A stretch of 11,876 bases of DNA from contig JAEZIU010000054.1 in assembly GCA_023436485.1 (NCBI GenBank), forward strand, positions 1-11,876. The letters run 5' to 3'. The notes under the pieces are model-generated. The model saw nothing but the letters and a program-made list of their open reading frames with translations. It had not been told where the DNA came from and made no database searches. How positions within the stretch are numbered: position 1 is the stretch's first letter; the number at the start of each line of letters is the position of its first letter. Below are positions 6,696 through 11,876 of the stretch, piece by piece. Both the position numbers and the translations under genes were made by a program. This DNA comes from Bacillota bacterium. GTDB lineage: Bacteria; Bacillota; Clostridia; Acetivibrionales; DSM-1351.

Positions 6696-8327
6696 CTAGA
6701 ATATTCTAAATGCACATACAAAATTCCTTGTCCAGTAGGAAGAAGTTATATTTGTTATACGAACTCTGCCCTGGCTTGATGATGCATCGATCATCTGATT
6801 GCCGCCTAATGCAATACCTACGTGACCGTTGTATGTAATGATATCTCCGCGTTTTATACTACTCATGCTGGAAATCCTTCTGTATCTGCCATTTCCTGCC
6901 CATCCTCCGGAAGTCATATAACCTTGTCTTACTCCTGAATTTTTTAATACCCAGTAAACAAATCCCGAACAATCAAAGGTATTTGGTCCTTTTGCCCCAT
7001 ATACATATCTGCTTCCCAGCTTTGATTTTGCTACTGAAATAAGTCGTTCAACACTTGGACTAACATAGCTTCCGCCGTTGTCCCCGCCTGAATTATTTCC
7101 TCCGCCTGAATTACTTGATCCTCCTGAATTGTTGCCGTTTGAGCCGCTTCCTGAACCGCCGGTCCATTCTTTTGCATTAGGTGATAAAAGTTTGGCTATT
7201 GTTTGAGAACCTACTTTTCCGTCCTTTCCCAAACCGTTTCTGGACTGGAAGTTAAGAACAGCATTATGTGTATCGGAACCGAAATAACCTGTTACGCCTT
7301 TCAAATATCCAAGCTTTTTCAGGTAGGTCTGAACTTTAGTAACATCATCTCCGCTATCGCCTATATCAAGGGCGTTTTCAGTAGCATCTGCCGACATAAG
7401 CAAATCTTTTGTAACCGGCCCTATAAAACCATCGGCAATCAAACCATTATTTTCCTGAAAACGCTTAACTGCAAGAACCGTATCATTGTCGTACTTCCCG
7501 CTGGGCTTTGCAGTCAGATAACCAAGCTCGTATAATCTTTGTTTATATTGAAGTATTTCACTGTTTTCGTCGCCCAAATAAAAGGACATGGGAACTGCAT
7601 TTGCCGAATATAAAATTTCTCTTGTCTGTTTACCTACATTACCGTCATCGTAAAGTCCGTTTCTTTTCTGAAACTCCTTTACGGCAGTGTCGGTATCTGT
7701 ACCGAAATAACCTGATGCCTTATCTATGTATCCCAATTCGTACAGTCGCTCCTGAAGTTGCTGTACATCAGTCCCCTCAGCTCCGAGAGAAACAGTATAT
7801 GTTTTTGCACCATCTGAGAGCAGAAGCTCATATGTTTTTGCATCAACTTCACCCGTTATGGGTAACTTATTTTTACGTTGAAATAATTCAATTGCGAATT
7901 GAAGCGGCTCTCCGAATTCATCGGTAGGTTCGTCAATTTCAAGATAATCCAGCTCCATGAGTCTCTTTTGAATAACAGTAACGGTACTGTTTTTAACACC
8001 TGACTTTATAACATCACCTTTTAAAGGATTCAAAGGAGTTTTTCCTCTGGAAGTTTTGTTTAAAGTAAGTGGTTCTGATGTAGATTTAGAATACTTCTGT
8101 ACAGTTGTTTGACTGGACACTGCAGCCGTACTTTCCTGTTTACCTGTAGCAACGAATTTAGAGCTTGGGGACGGTAAAGTGAAAACAATTGCTGCTGTAA
8201 GGGCCAGGGCTGCTGCACCTGAACATGAAATAATTATGTACTTATATTTTGAGGGATATTTATTTTTGTAATTATTAATTTTCTTGGGTATATTACTTAT
8301 TAGACCTTTTATCTTTTTTAAATTCAT
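6696..8327 (-). CDS. Membrane-anchored cell-wall hydrolase with four peptidoglycan-binding modules and an NlpC/P60 domain
   Basis: A 543-residue protein that probably cuts peptide stems in peptidoglycan outside the cell. A Lys-rich N-terminus is followed by one hydrophobic segment at about 30-52, serving as a signal-anchor or uncleaved signal. After a Ser/Thr-rich linker come four tandem PG_binding_1 modules: about 104-177, 180-246, 250-318 and 319-387. Each has the pattern VxxLQxRLxELGY ... FGxDTxxAVxxFQxxNGL. A Gly/Ser/Asn linker at 390-420 leads to the C-terminal NlpC/P60 endopeptidase, with catalytic Cys453 (FDCSGF) and His502 (NGHVGIAL). The third polar residue is probably Asp514 in QMIDASSS, where His is more common in the family. 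The ribosome binding site GGAGAG precedes the ATG. The gene is monocistronic, ended by its own terminator, so it is not obviously tied to either neighbour. A role in growth or cell separation is inferred. Confidence 0.9.
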   Translation of the reverse strand: MNLKKIKGLISNIPKKINNYKNKYPSKYKYIIISCSGAAALALTAAIVFTLPSPSSKFVATGKQESTAAVSSQTTVQKYSKSTSEPLTLNKTSRGKTPLNPLKGDVIKSGVKNSTVTVIQKRLMELDYLEIDEPTDEFGEPLQFAIELFQRKNKLPITGEVDAKTYELLLSDGAKTYTVSLGAEGTDVQQLQERLYELGYIDKASGYFGTDTDTAVKEFQKRNGLYDDGNVGKQTREILYSANAVPMSFYLGDENSEILQYKQRLYELGYLTAKPSGKYDNDTVLAVKRFQENNGLIADGFIGPVTKDLLMSADATENALDIGDSGDDVTKVQTYLKKLGYLKGVTGYFGSDTHNAVLNFQSRNGLGKDGKVGSQTIAKLLSPNAKEWTGGSGSGSNGNNSGGSSNSGGGNNSGGDNGGSYVSPSVERLISVAKSKLGSRYVYGAKGPNTFDCSGFVYWVLKNSGVRQGYMTSGGWAGNGRYRRISSMSSIKRGDIITYNGHVGIALGGNQMIDASSSQGRVRITNITSSYWTRNFVCAFRIF

Positions 8328-8382
8328 AAACTCTCCAATTCAATTTTTATATTTATTTAACGAATTTTTCAAAAAGAGAAAC

Positions 8383-8411
8383 TGTATAAATAGGAACATC
8401 CGGATAAACAA
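8383..8411 (-). promoter_or_regulatory. Weak candidate promoter of the hydrolase gene
   Basis: The minus strand reads TTGTTT (8406-8411), 17 bases, then TATACA (8383-8388), about 60 bases upstream of the hydrolase ATG. The spacer contains the 8-bp palindrome ATCCGGAT (8398-8405), a possible protein site. The hexamers match consensus only moderately. Confidence 0.35.
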
Positions 8412-8629
8412 GATTAGCCAAAAGAATTAAAACCAAAGGATATAGCCGTATATATGTATCGAAATGATAGTTTATTTATGCCCCTGAAATACACAACTTT
8501 TCTTATGAATAATAATATTTTATCATAGATTTAAAGAAAATGATATTAAAGTTACTTTACAATTACATAAAGGTTACTTTCTTGTAGCTTTTTATATATA
8601 ATTCCGTAAAATATGACATTTTGATATGC
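8412..8629. other. Intergenic region with no recognised gene
   Basis: About 220 AT-rich bases lie between the hydrolase promoter candidate and the 40-bp palindrome. I looked for the conserved cores of c-di-GMP and c-di-AMP riboswitches, which are common before clostridial cell-wall genes, and did not find them. The only patterned stretch is 8420-8475, with paired short words (AGCCAAAAG, ACCAAAGGATATAGCC) but no convincing long stem. Confidence 0.4.
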
Positions 8630-8669
8630 AAATGCAGCGGCTTATCCTTAAGGATAAGCCGCTGCATTT
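8630..8669 (-). terminator. Perfect 40-bp palindrome ending the anfO-like operon
   Basis: Every base of 8630-8649 (AAATGCAGCGGCTTATCCTT) is complementary to 8650-8669. The RNA would form an 18-bp stem with a TTAA loop. It lies 12 bases past the stop codon of the last gene of the minus-strand operon. The T tract beyond it is poor on both strands, so it could act as a terminator or as a barrier to 3' exonuclease. Confidence 0.65.
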
Positions 8670-8680
8670 CTAACATTTTA

Positions 8681-9649
8681 TCAGATATAATTACTTTTTT
8701 TACAAAGATTGCAGGCTGAACAGTCTGTACATGAAAGGCTGGAACCGGAATCTGTCCCGGAATCATTTATTATGGTAAATCTTGTTGTATTAATATCATA
8801 TATTCGCTTTTTACTACTCTTAAAGTTGACATAATGTCCTTCAAAAGAAATTTCCAGAGGAATTAGGGAAAATACACCTTCTTCAAAAGGATCAGGCTTA
8901 ACTTCTGCTTTCATTGTTTCAAAGGAGCCGCCTTTTTCAAAGATAGCCACCTTACTGCTGCTTGTGCAAAGAGCTTGTATACTTCCGTTTTCTGTAAAAA
9001 TCAATGAATTGCAGTCGGCATTTATACCAAGAGCACTTTCGTTGTAAGCAGTTAATTCCCCGATGAGAGTAGTTACCGTAATTTCATAGGCGGGCTCCAC
9101 CGATTTTAATTTTCCGTTTTCATATAAAGAAAATCCTATCCTCACTGGAATAAGTCTGTCAGCATTTTTGAGGATGACAGTTTCACCCGGCCATAAAGTC
9201 ATTGATTTGAGGTTTCCGCTTTCATAAAAGCAAAGACCTATTATTTTTGTTTTAAAGCTACCAAAAGGAAAATAAAACTGAAATTCTTCACAAAGCTGTT
9301 CCTCATCTTCTTGACTCCAGTACCCGCTTAGTTTACCATTCAACGGGAAAATCCGTTTCAAGCTGCCGCTTTCATAAAACGTAACAAGTTCTGTAGGAAA
9401 AGTACCCAAGGTTGTTTTTATTAAGGTCGAGGATTCTAAAGAAATACTTTTAACTTTTCCGCTTTCATAAAAAGAAATTGAAGGACAGTATTTTTTACGT
9501 ACTTCATCTTCACCATATTTAGGAATCAAATCGCCGTATTTAGTTTTAATCACATTTTTTTCACAAAGTATACATTCTTTAATTCTGCCGCTTTCAAAAC
9601 AAAAAGCACTGACAATGCCCAAGAGATTTTCACGAATATTATCTAGCAT
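8681..9649 (-). CDS. Unrecognised YESG-repeat (MORN-like) protein with a CX2CX2CX2C tail, linked to anfO and nifH
   Basis: A 322-residue soluble protein with no signal peptide or membrane segment and no assigned function. It carries at least six spaced copies of an aromatic-x-E-S/N-G-x-hydrophobic-K motif: FESGRIKE at 18, FYESGKVKSI at 60, FYESGSLKRI at 91, FYESGNLKSM at 141, LYENGKLKSV at 176 and FTENGSIQAL at 218. These resemble the beta-hairpin repeats of the MORN/YwqK type, and suggest an elongated beta-sheet scaffold. The C-terminus (GSSLSCTDCSACNLCKKS) has Cys307, 310, 313 and 316 as CX2CX2CX2C, close to but not the same as the CX2CX2CX3C ferredoxin motif. A CX2C lies near the N-terminus (Cys26, Cys29). 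The ribosome binding site AAAGGAGG is strong and the gene starts 31 bases after the anfO-like gene, so both are probably one operon divergent from nifH. A role in metal or Fe-S handling for nitrogenase is speculation. Confidence 0.8.
   Translation of the reverse strand: MLDNIRENLLGIVSAFCFESGRIKECILCEKNVIKTKYGDLIPKYGEDEVRKKYCPSISFYESGKVKSISLESSTLIKTTLGTFPTELVTFYESGSLKRIFPLNGKLSGYWSQEDEEQLCEEFQFYFPFGSFKTKIIGLCFYESGNLKSMTLWPGETVILKNADRLIPVRIGFSLYENGKLKSVEPAYEITVTTLIGELTAYNESALGINADCNSLIFTENGSIQALCTSSSKVAIFEKGGSFETMKAEVKPDPFEEGVFSLIPLEISFEGHYVNFKSSKKRIYDINTTRFTIINDSGTDSGSSLSCTDCSACNLCKKSNYI
9216..9472 (-). repeat. Near-identical DNA copies encoding the YESG repeat
   Basis: The 14-mer CCGCTTTCATAAAA (plus strand) occurs exactly at 9216-9229, 9366-9379 and 9459-9472, with degenerate copies near 9112 and 9588. 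It encodes the FYESG core. Conservation at the nucleotide level, including third codon positions, suggests recent internal duplication or gene conversion among the repeats. Confidence 0.7.
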
Positions 9650-9680
9650 ATTGGCAACCTCCTTTTATATAATGGAACAT

Positions 9681-10310
9681 TTAGTATGAACAGACCTTAT
9701 TTAATATGGAAACCTTATAATGGTTATCGACCTTTTCTTCTATTGAATAGCTCAGGTTTAATTCCGGAAGTATATTGTCAAACCATGGAGGTACATGAGA
9801 ACATATCACCTCAAGCCTGAAAAAAGGGGTAGTTTCGAGAAATGGCTTAAGAGCTTTCTTAGAAGAAATTTCAGGATGCTTGGCTTGAAGCTCAATAAGG
9901 TTTATGTAAAAAACTCCGTTTTCTTCTGTTTGAACAGGTAATAGTGGTATTTGTTTTGAAACAGCAGCTTCGACTTTTGAGGTGCTGACTTCCTTATATA
10001 TGTCATCAAGAAGACTGCTGGTAACATCTTTTGCTTCAAATATTGCAAACCCCGCCCTGTCAAATACGTTGTATGCAAGACCGGACATTACATTGCCTAC
10101 TACTATATTGCAGTCTTTCAGTTCAATAATAAGACTTTTGATATTTTCTCTCAGATCAGAAAGTGACATGCCGGTATTGATATAGTAGTGAATTTCCTTA
10201 AATAGCTGCCACTGAGTATTATTCTTATTGTATATATTTATGTATGATCCTTTTTCAAAAGATGCAAGATCTTCTTCATCATTTACTATCACTGCAATTT
10301 TTTTTAACAT
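9681..10310 (-). CDS. AnfO-family nitrogenase accessory protein
   Basis: A 209-residue cytoplasmic protein that I recognise as resembling AnfO, an accessory protein named from the Fe-only nitrogenase cluster. The first 110 residues look like the NifX / FeMo-cofactor-binding fold: a start KKIAVIVNDEEDLASFEKG, and later DCNIVVGNVMSGLAYNVFDRAGFAIFEAK (67-94), where the strand-loop-strand pattern matches those domains. The C-terminal part has TPFFRLEVICSHVPPWFD (161-178), with Cys170 and His172 as possible metal ligands. The family is about 200 residues, so the gene is complete. The ribosome binding site GGAGG lies seven bases from the ATG. It is the first gene of a minus-strand operon, divergent from nifH across 439 bases. 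A role in cofactor trafficking or insertion is inferred from family and position; the biochemical function of AnfO is poorly known. Whether it serves a Mo or an Fe-only enzyme cannot be told here. Confidence 0.78.
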   Translation of the reverse strand: MLKKIAVIVNDEEDLASFEKGSYINIYNKNNTQWQLFKEIHYYINTGMSLSDLRENIKSLIIELKDCNIVVGNVMSGLAYNVFDRAGFAIFEAKDVTSSLLDDIYKEVSTSKVEAAVSKQIPLLPVQTEENGVFYINLIELQAKHPEISSKKALKPFLETTPFFRLEVICSHVPPWFDNILPELNLSYSIEEKVDNHYKVSILNKVCSY

Positions 10311-10348
10311 ATATATACCTCCTACTTATAATATTTGAAAATACAAAA

Positions 10349-10384
10349 ACGGGGCGATCAAGCTTTTAGCTTGATACGCCCCGT
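10349..10384 (-). terminator. Terminator hairpin in the 5' leader of the anfO-like gene
   Basis: On the minus strand, ACGGGGCG-a-ATCAAGCT-type arms (10384-10368 and 10364-10349) pair over 16 bp with one bulged base and a three-base loop, followed by TTTTTGTATTTTC. This is a typical terminator, yet it lies 39 bases upstream of the anfO-like start and only a few bases after the predicted transcription start. It would block the gene unless overcome, or it may act as a 5' stabilising hairpin. Confidence 0.7.
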
Positions 10385-10396
10385 TGCATTACTATT

Positions 10397-10425
10397 ATTA
10401 TATGGTGAGCATAAGAAATAATCAA
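10397..10425 (-). promoter_or_regulatory. Sigma-A-like promoter of the anfO-like operon
   Basis: The minus strand reads TTGATT (10420-10425), 17 bases, then consensus TATAAT (10397-10402). The start would be near 10390, so the leader is about 80 bases and begins about six bases before the terminator-like hairpin. Confidence 0.65.
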
Positions 10426-10442
10426 CCTCTTGATTGAATAAA

Positions 10443-10454
10443 AAATACGTATTT
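10443..10454. promoter_or_regulatory. 12-bp palindrome AAATACGTATTT upstream of the anfO-like promoter
   Basis: A perfect palindrome lies 18 bases upstream of the -35 box of the minus-strand promoter. Its position would suit an activator or repressor site. It could also be chance in AT-rich DNA. Confidence 0.25.
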
Positions 10455-10509
10455 GTTAAAAATATACAAAACCATCCTAAAATTAGTAGTTATTATTGAC
10501 GGATTCGTG

Positions 10510-10526
10510 TATTGTGAATAACAATA
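10510..10526. promoter_or_regulatory. Palindrome TATTGTGAATAACAATA over the nifH -35 box
   Basis: Perfect six-base arms (TATTGT / ACAATA) flank GAATA and cover the proposed -35 hexamer of the nifH promoter. A protein bound here would block transcription. It shares TTGT...ACAA ends with Rex sites but is five bases shorter than that consensus, so no regulator is named. Confidence 0.4.
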
Positions 10527-10540
10527 TAAAGCCTTATACT
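10512..10540 (+). promoter_or_regulatory. Candidate sigma-A promoter of nifH
   Basis: TTGTGA (10512-10517) and TATACT (10535-10540) are 17 bases apart. Transcription would start near 10547, giving a leader of about 200 bases that contains both hairpin units described below. No sigma-54 (-24/-12) promoter was seen. Confidence 0.55.
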
Positions 10541-10570
10541 CATAGTAAGCTAAACGAAATTAATAAACGT

Positions 10571-10583
10571 GACGACGAAGTCT
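10571..10583 (+). repeat. 13-base leader element GACGACGAAGTCT, unit 1
   Basis: This matches unit 2 at 10644-10656 in 11 of 13 positions, the two differences being pyrimidine and purine swaps inside the loop. GAC and GTC can pair around the six-base loop GACGAA. Its last bases (AAGTCT, from 10578) are also the start of the left arm of the hairpin at 10578-10616, so the two folds exclude each other. Confidence 0.6.
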
Positions 10584-10620
10584 CATTAATTCACTATGAT
10601 GTGGATAATGGGACTTTTTT
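10578..10620 (+). terminator. First terminator-like hairpin in the nifH leader
   Basis: AAGTCTCATT (10578-10587) pairs with AATGGGACTT (10607-10616), with a G-T pair. After one bulged A, a further six-pair helix (10589-10594 with 10601-10606) closes a six-base loop, TATGAT. The stem runs straight into six T (10615-10620). It is 31 bases after the predicted transcription start. Confidence 0.65.
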
Positions 10621-10643
10621 AGTAGTATAACATCAGCAAGTCA

Positions 10644-10656
10644 GACGATGAGGTCT
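10644..10656 (+). repeat. 13-base leader element GACGATGAGGTCT, unit 2
   Basis: The second copy lies 73 bases after the first. Together with the preceding A it forms AGAC / GTCT around the six-base loop GATGAG. Its 3' bases GGTCT are the start of the left arm of the terminator at 10652-10689, the same geometry as in unit 1. It is therefore a candidate antiterminator stem. Confidence 0.6.
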
Positions 10657-10700
10657 TAAAACATAGAGTGTAAACTCTGTTTTGAGACCTTTTTATTTTA
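10652..10700 (+). terminator. Second, strong intrinsic terminator in the nifH leader
   Basis: GGTCTTAAAAC (10652-10662) pairs with GTTTTGAGACC (10679-10689). After a two-base bulge, an inner AGAGT / ACTCT helix closes a GTAA loop. The stem is followed by TTTTTATTTTA. It ends only 50 bases before the nifH ATG and no gene precedes it on this strand, so it must act on the nifH leader itself. Confidence 0.85.
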
Positions 10701-10749
10701 TAGTTTGAAAATTAATGTACAACGGTACAGGAAAATGGGAGGTATTTAT

Positions 10750-11571
10750 ATGAGACAGGTAGCGATTTATGGAAAAGGCGGTATTGGAAAGTCAACAACA
10801 ACACAAAACCTGACCGCGGGCTTGGGGGAAATGGGTAAAAAGATTATGATTGTAGGCTGCGACCCCAAAGCTGATTCAACCAGACTGATATTGGGAGGCC
10901 TCGCACAACAGACAGTTCTGGATACACTCCGGGAAGAGGGCGAGGATATTGATCTTGATCTGGTTATGAAGAAAGGATTTTCCGACATTAATTGTGTTGA
11001 ATCCGGTGGCCCGGAGCCGGGAGTCGGATGTGCAGGAAGAGGAATAATTACTTCAATAGGTTTGCTGGAAAGACTTGGCGCATACGAAGATGATTTGGAT
11101 TATGTTTTCTATGATGTACTTGGAGATGTTGTTTGCGGAGGATTTGCAATGCCGATTCGTGAGGGAAAGGCACAGGAGATTTATATAGTTGCCAGCGGTG
11201 AAATGATGGCACTGTACGCTGCAAATAATATATCAAAAGGAATACAGAAGTACGCCAAGACAGGTGGTGTAAGACTTGGTGGTATCATATGTAACAGCCG
11301 TAAGGTTGACGGGGAGGCCGAATTGGTTGAAGCTTTCGCAAAGGAGCTTGGCTCTCAAATGATACATTTTGTTCCCAGGGACAACATGGTTCAAAGAGCT
11401 GAAATCCATAAGAAGACAGTAATTGATTTTGATGCGGAATGTAATCAGGCAGATGAGTACAGGTCTCTTGCCCAAAAGATAGACGAGAACAAAATGTTTG
11501 TAATTCCCAAGCCGTTAAAACAGGAAAGACTTGAGGAACTATTGATGGAACACGGAATTATGGATGTTTAA
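10750..11571 (+). CDS. nifH: Nitrogenase iron protein (dinitrogenase reductase)
   Basis: A 273-residue cytoplasmic ATPase that passes electrons one at a time to dinitrogenase, acting as a homodimer bridged by one 4Fe-4S cluster. The P-loop GKGGIGKST is at 8-16, and the DPKAD switch at 38-42. Cluster ligands are Cys94 (GVGCAGRG) and Cys129 (DVVCGGFA). Arg97 is the position ADP-ribosylated in bacteria that use DraT. Length and motifs are those of an intact, functional NifH. The ATG at 10750 follows GGGAGG and begins exactly at the conserved MRQVAIYGKGG; an upstream in-frame TTG at 10705 would add 15 residues within the leader after the terminator and is rejected. nifI1 follows after 108 bases. 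The gene is controlled by a leader with two terminator-like hairpins. The neighbouring anfO homologue leaves open an Fe-only partner enzyme, but the nifH-nifI1 order is typical of anaerobe Mo-nif operons. Confidence 0.96.
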   Translation: MRQVAIYGKGGIGKSTTTQNLTAGLGEMGKKIMIVGCDPKADSTRLILGGLAQQTVLDTLREEGEDIDLDLVMKKGFSDINCVESGGPEPGVGCAGRGIITSIGLLERLGAYEDDLDYVFYDVLGDVVCGGFAMPIREGKAQEIYIVASGEMMALYAANNISKGIQKYAKTGGVRLGGIICNSRKVDGEAELVEAFAKELGSQMIHFVPRDNMVQRAEIHKKTVIDFDAECNQADEYRSLAQKIDENKMFVIPKPLKQERLEELLMEHGIMDV

Positions 11572-11679
11572 ATTTTCTAATCAGACTTAACCATTGAAAG
11601 TTTAAAACTCATTATTTCTCAAATTTGAAATGTCAGTGATTGAAATTTAACCTACTAATAAGGAAAGGCGGATGAAATT

Positions 11680-11876
11680 ATGATATTGGTAAGAGCGATT
11701 ATCAGACCTGAAAAAACAGGTATAGTGCTTTCAGAACTGCTGGCAGCAGGCTTTCCCGCAGTAACCAAAATGGATGTATATGGAAGAGGAAAGCAAAAGG
11801 GAATTGTCATAGGGGATATCCAATATGATGAGATACCAAAAGAGATGCTATTAATTGTTGTAAATGATGAAGACAA
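11680..11876 (+). CDS. nifI1: Nitrogenase-specific PII regulator NifI1 (N-terminal part, cut by window edge)
   Basis: The first 65 codons of a PII-family protein, running off the window. The start MILVRAIIRPEKTGIVLSEL shows the beta-alpha-beta opening of PII, followed by GFPAVTKMDVYGRGKQKG leading into the T-loop. The T-loop part (IVIGDIQYDEIPKEMLLIVV) differs from GlnB/GlnK and matches the NifI1 type found in anaerobic bacteria and methanogens. NifI1 together with NifI2 switches nitrogenase off when ammonium is present, by binding dinitrogenase in response to 2-oxoglutarate and ATP. The position straight after nifH is the classic one, and nifI2, nifD and nifK are expected beyond the edge. 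The ribosome binding site AGGAAAGGCGG is well spaced. An ATGAAATTATGA four-codon mini-frame just upstream overlaps this start by ATGA and is probably chance. Confidence 0.88.
   Translation, partial: MILVRAIIRPEKTGIVLSELLAAGFPAVTKMDVYGRGKQKGIVIGDIQYDEIPKEMLLIVVNDED

Noticed and set aside
7508..7927. 139-residue open frame on the plus strand
   Set aside because: It is antisense to the PG-binding repeats of the hydrolase; its composition is that of a shadow frame with no family resemblance.
8338..8562. c-di-GMP or c-di-AMP riboswitch before the hydrolase gene
   Set aside because: The conserved cores of these classes are not present on the minus strand and no stable multi-stem fold was evident.
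9216..9472. CRISPR array
   Set aside because: The repeated 14-mers are irregularly spaced, lie in a coding frame and encode a protein repeat.
10510..10526. Rex (redox) operator
   Set aside because: The ends resemble TTGT...ACAA but the site is 13 rather than 18 bases between outer ends and lacks the inner conserved bases.
10578..10616. First nifH leader hairpin read as a canonical ANTAR hexaloop
   Set aside because: The loop TATGAT is six bases with G at position 4 but lacks A at position 1, and the long stem plus T run looks more like a terminator. The overlapping 13-mers are better candidates for the recognised hairpins.
10385..10749. Sigma-54 (-24/-12) promoter for nifH
   Set aside because: No GG-N10-GC pattern with the expected context was found; the TTGCA at 10384-10388 lacks the upstream GG element.
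11672..11683. Four-codon upstream frame overlapping the nifI1 start
   Set aside because: ATGAAATTATGA overlaps by ATGA, but the main ribosome binding site is spaced better for the nifI1 ATG and so short a frame is likely chance.

Overview
The window is AT-rich, low-GC Gram-positive DNA: strong AGGAGG-type ribosome binding sites, sigma-A-like promoters and many intrinsic terminators. A sugar/polyol ABC operon, a multi-repeat cell-wall hydrolase and a nitrogenase locus of the nifH-nifI1 type with an AnfO-family neighbour point to a nitrogen-fixing anaerobic clostridium. A cellulolytic Ruminiclostridium-like species is my best guess, made from gene content only.

Left part (1-6640): the start of a divergent membrane-protein gene (1-79, minus strand) shares an upstream region with a ROK-family regulator (354-1478). 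After a terminator comes an operon on the plus strand: an RbsA-type double ATPase (1739-3250), an RbsC-type permease one base later (3252-4268), and a lipoprotein sugar-binding protein (4353-5348). A hairpin and a new promoter separate these from a zinc polyol dehydrogenase of the sorbitol/xylitol type (5534-6574). The likely logic is that the ROK protein senses a sugar or polyol, the ABC system imports it and the dehydrogenase oxidises it to a ketose. The exact substrate cannot be read from the sequence.

Middle (6640-8670): two terminators facing each other end the dehydrogenase gene and, from the other side, a membrane-anchored protein with four peptidoglycan-binding modules and an NlpC/P60 endopeptidase domain (6696-8327, minus). 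Its roughly 300-base upstream region holds a weak promoter, no recognised riboswitch and, at its far end, a perfect 40-bp palindrome.

Right part (8670-11876): a two-gene minus-strand operon, anfO-like (9681-10310) followed by an unusual protein with repeated YESG-x-LKS motifs and a four-cysteine tail (8681-9649). It diverges from nifH (10750-11571) and nifI1 (11680 to the window edge). The region between the divergent operons is dense in RNA and DNA signals. The anfO-like promoter fires directly into a terminator hairpin. The nifH leader carries two terminator-like hairpins in tandem, and each is preceded and overlapped by a copy of a 13-base element (GACGAYGARGTCT) that can fold into an alternative small hairpin with a six-base loop. 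This looks like a double transcription attenuator controlling nitrogenase, and is the most interesting structure in the window.
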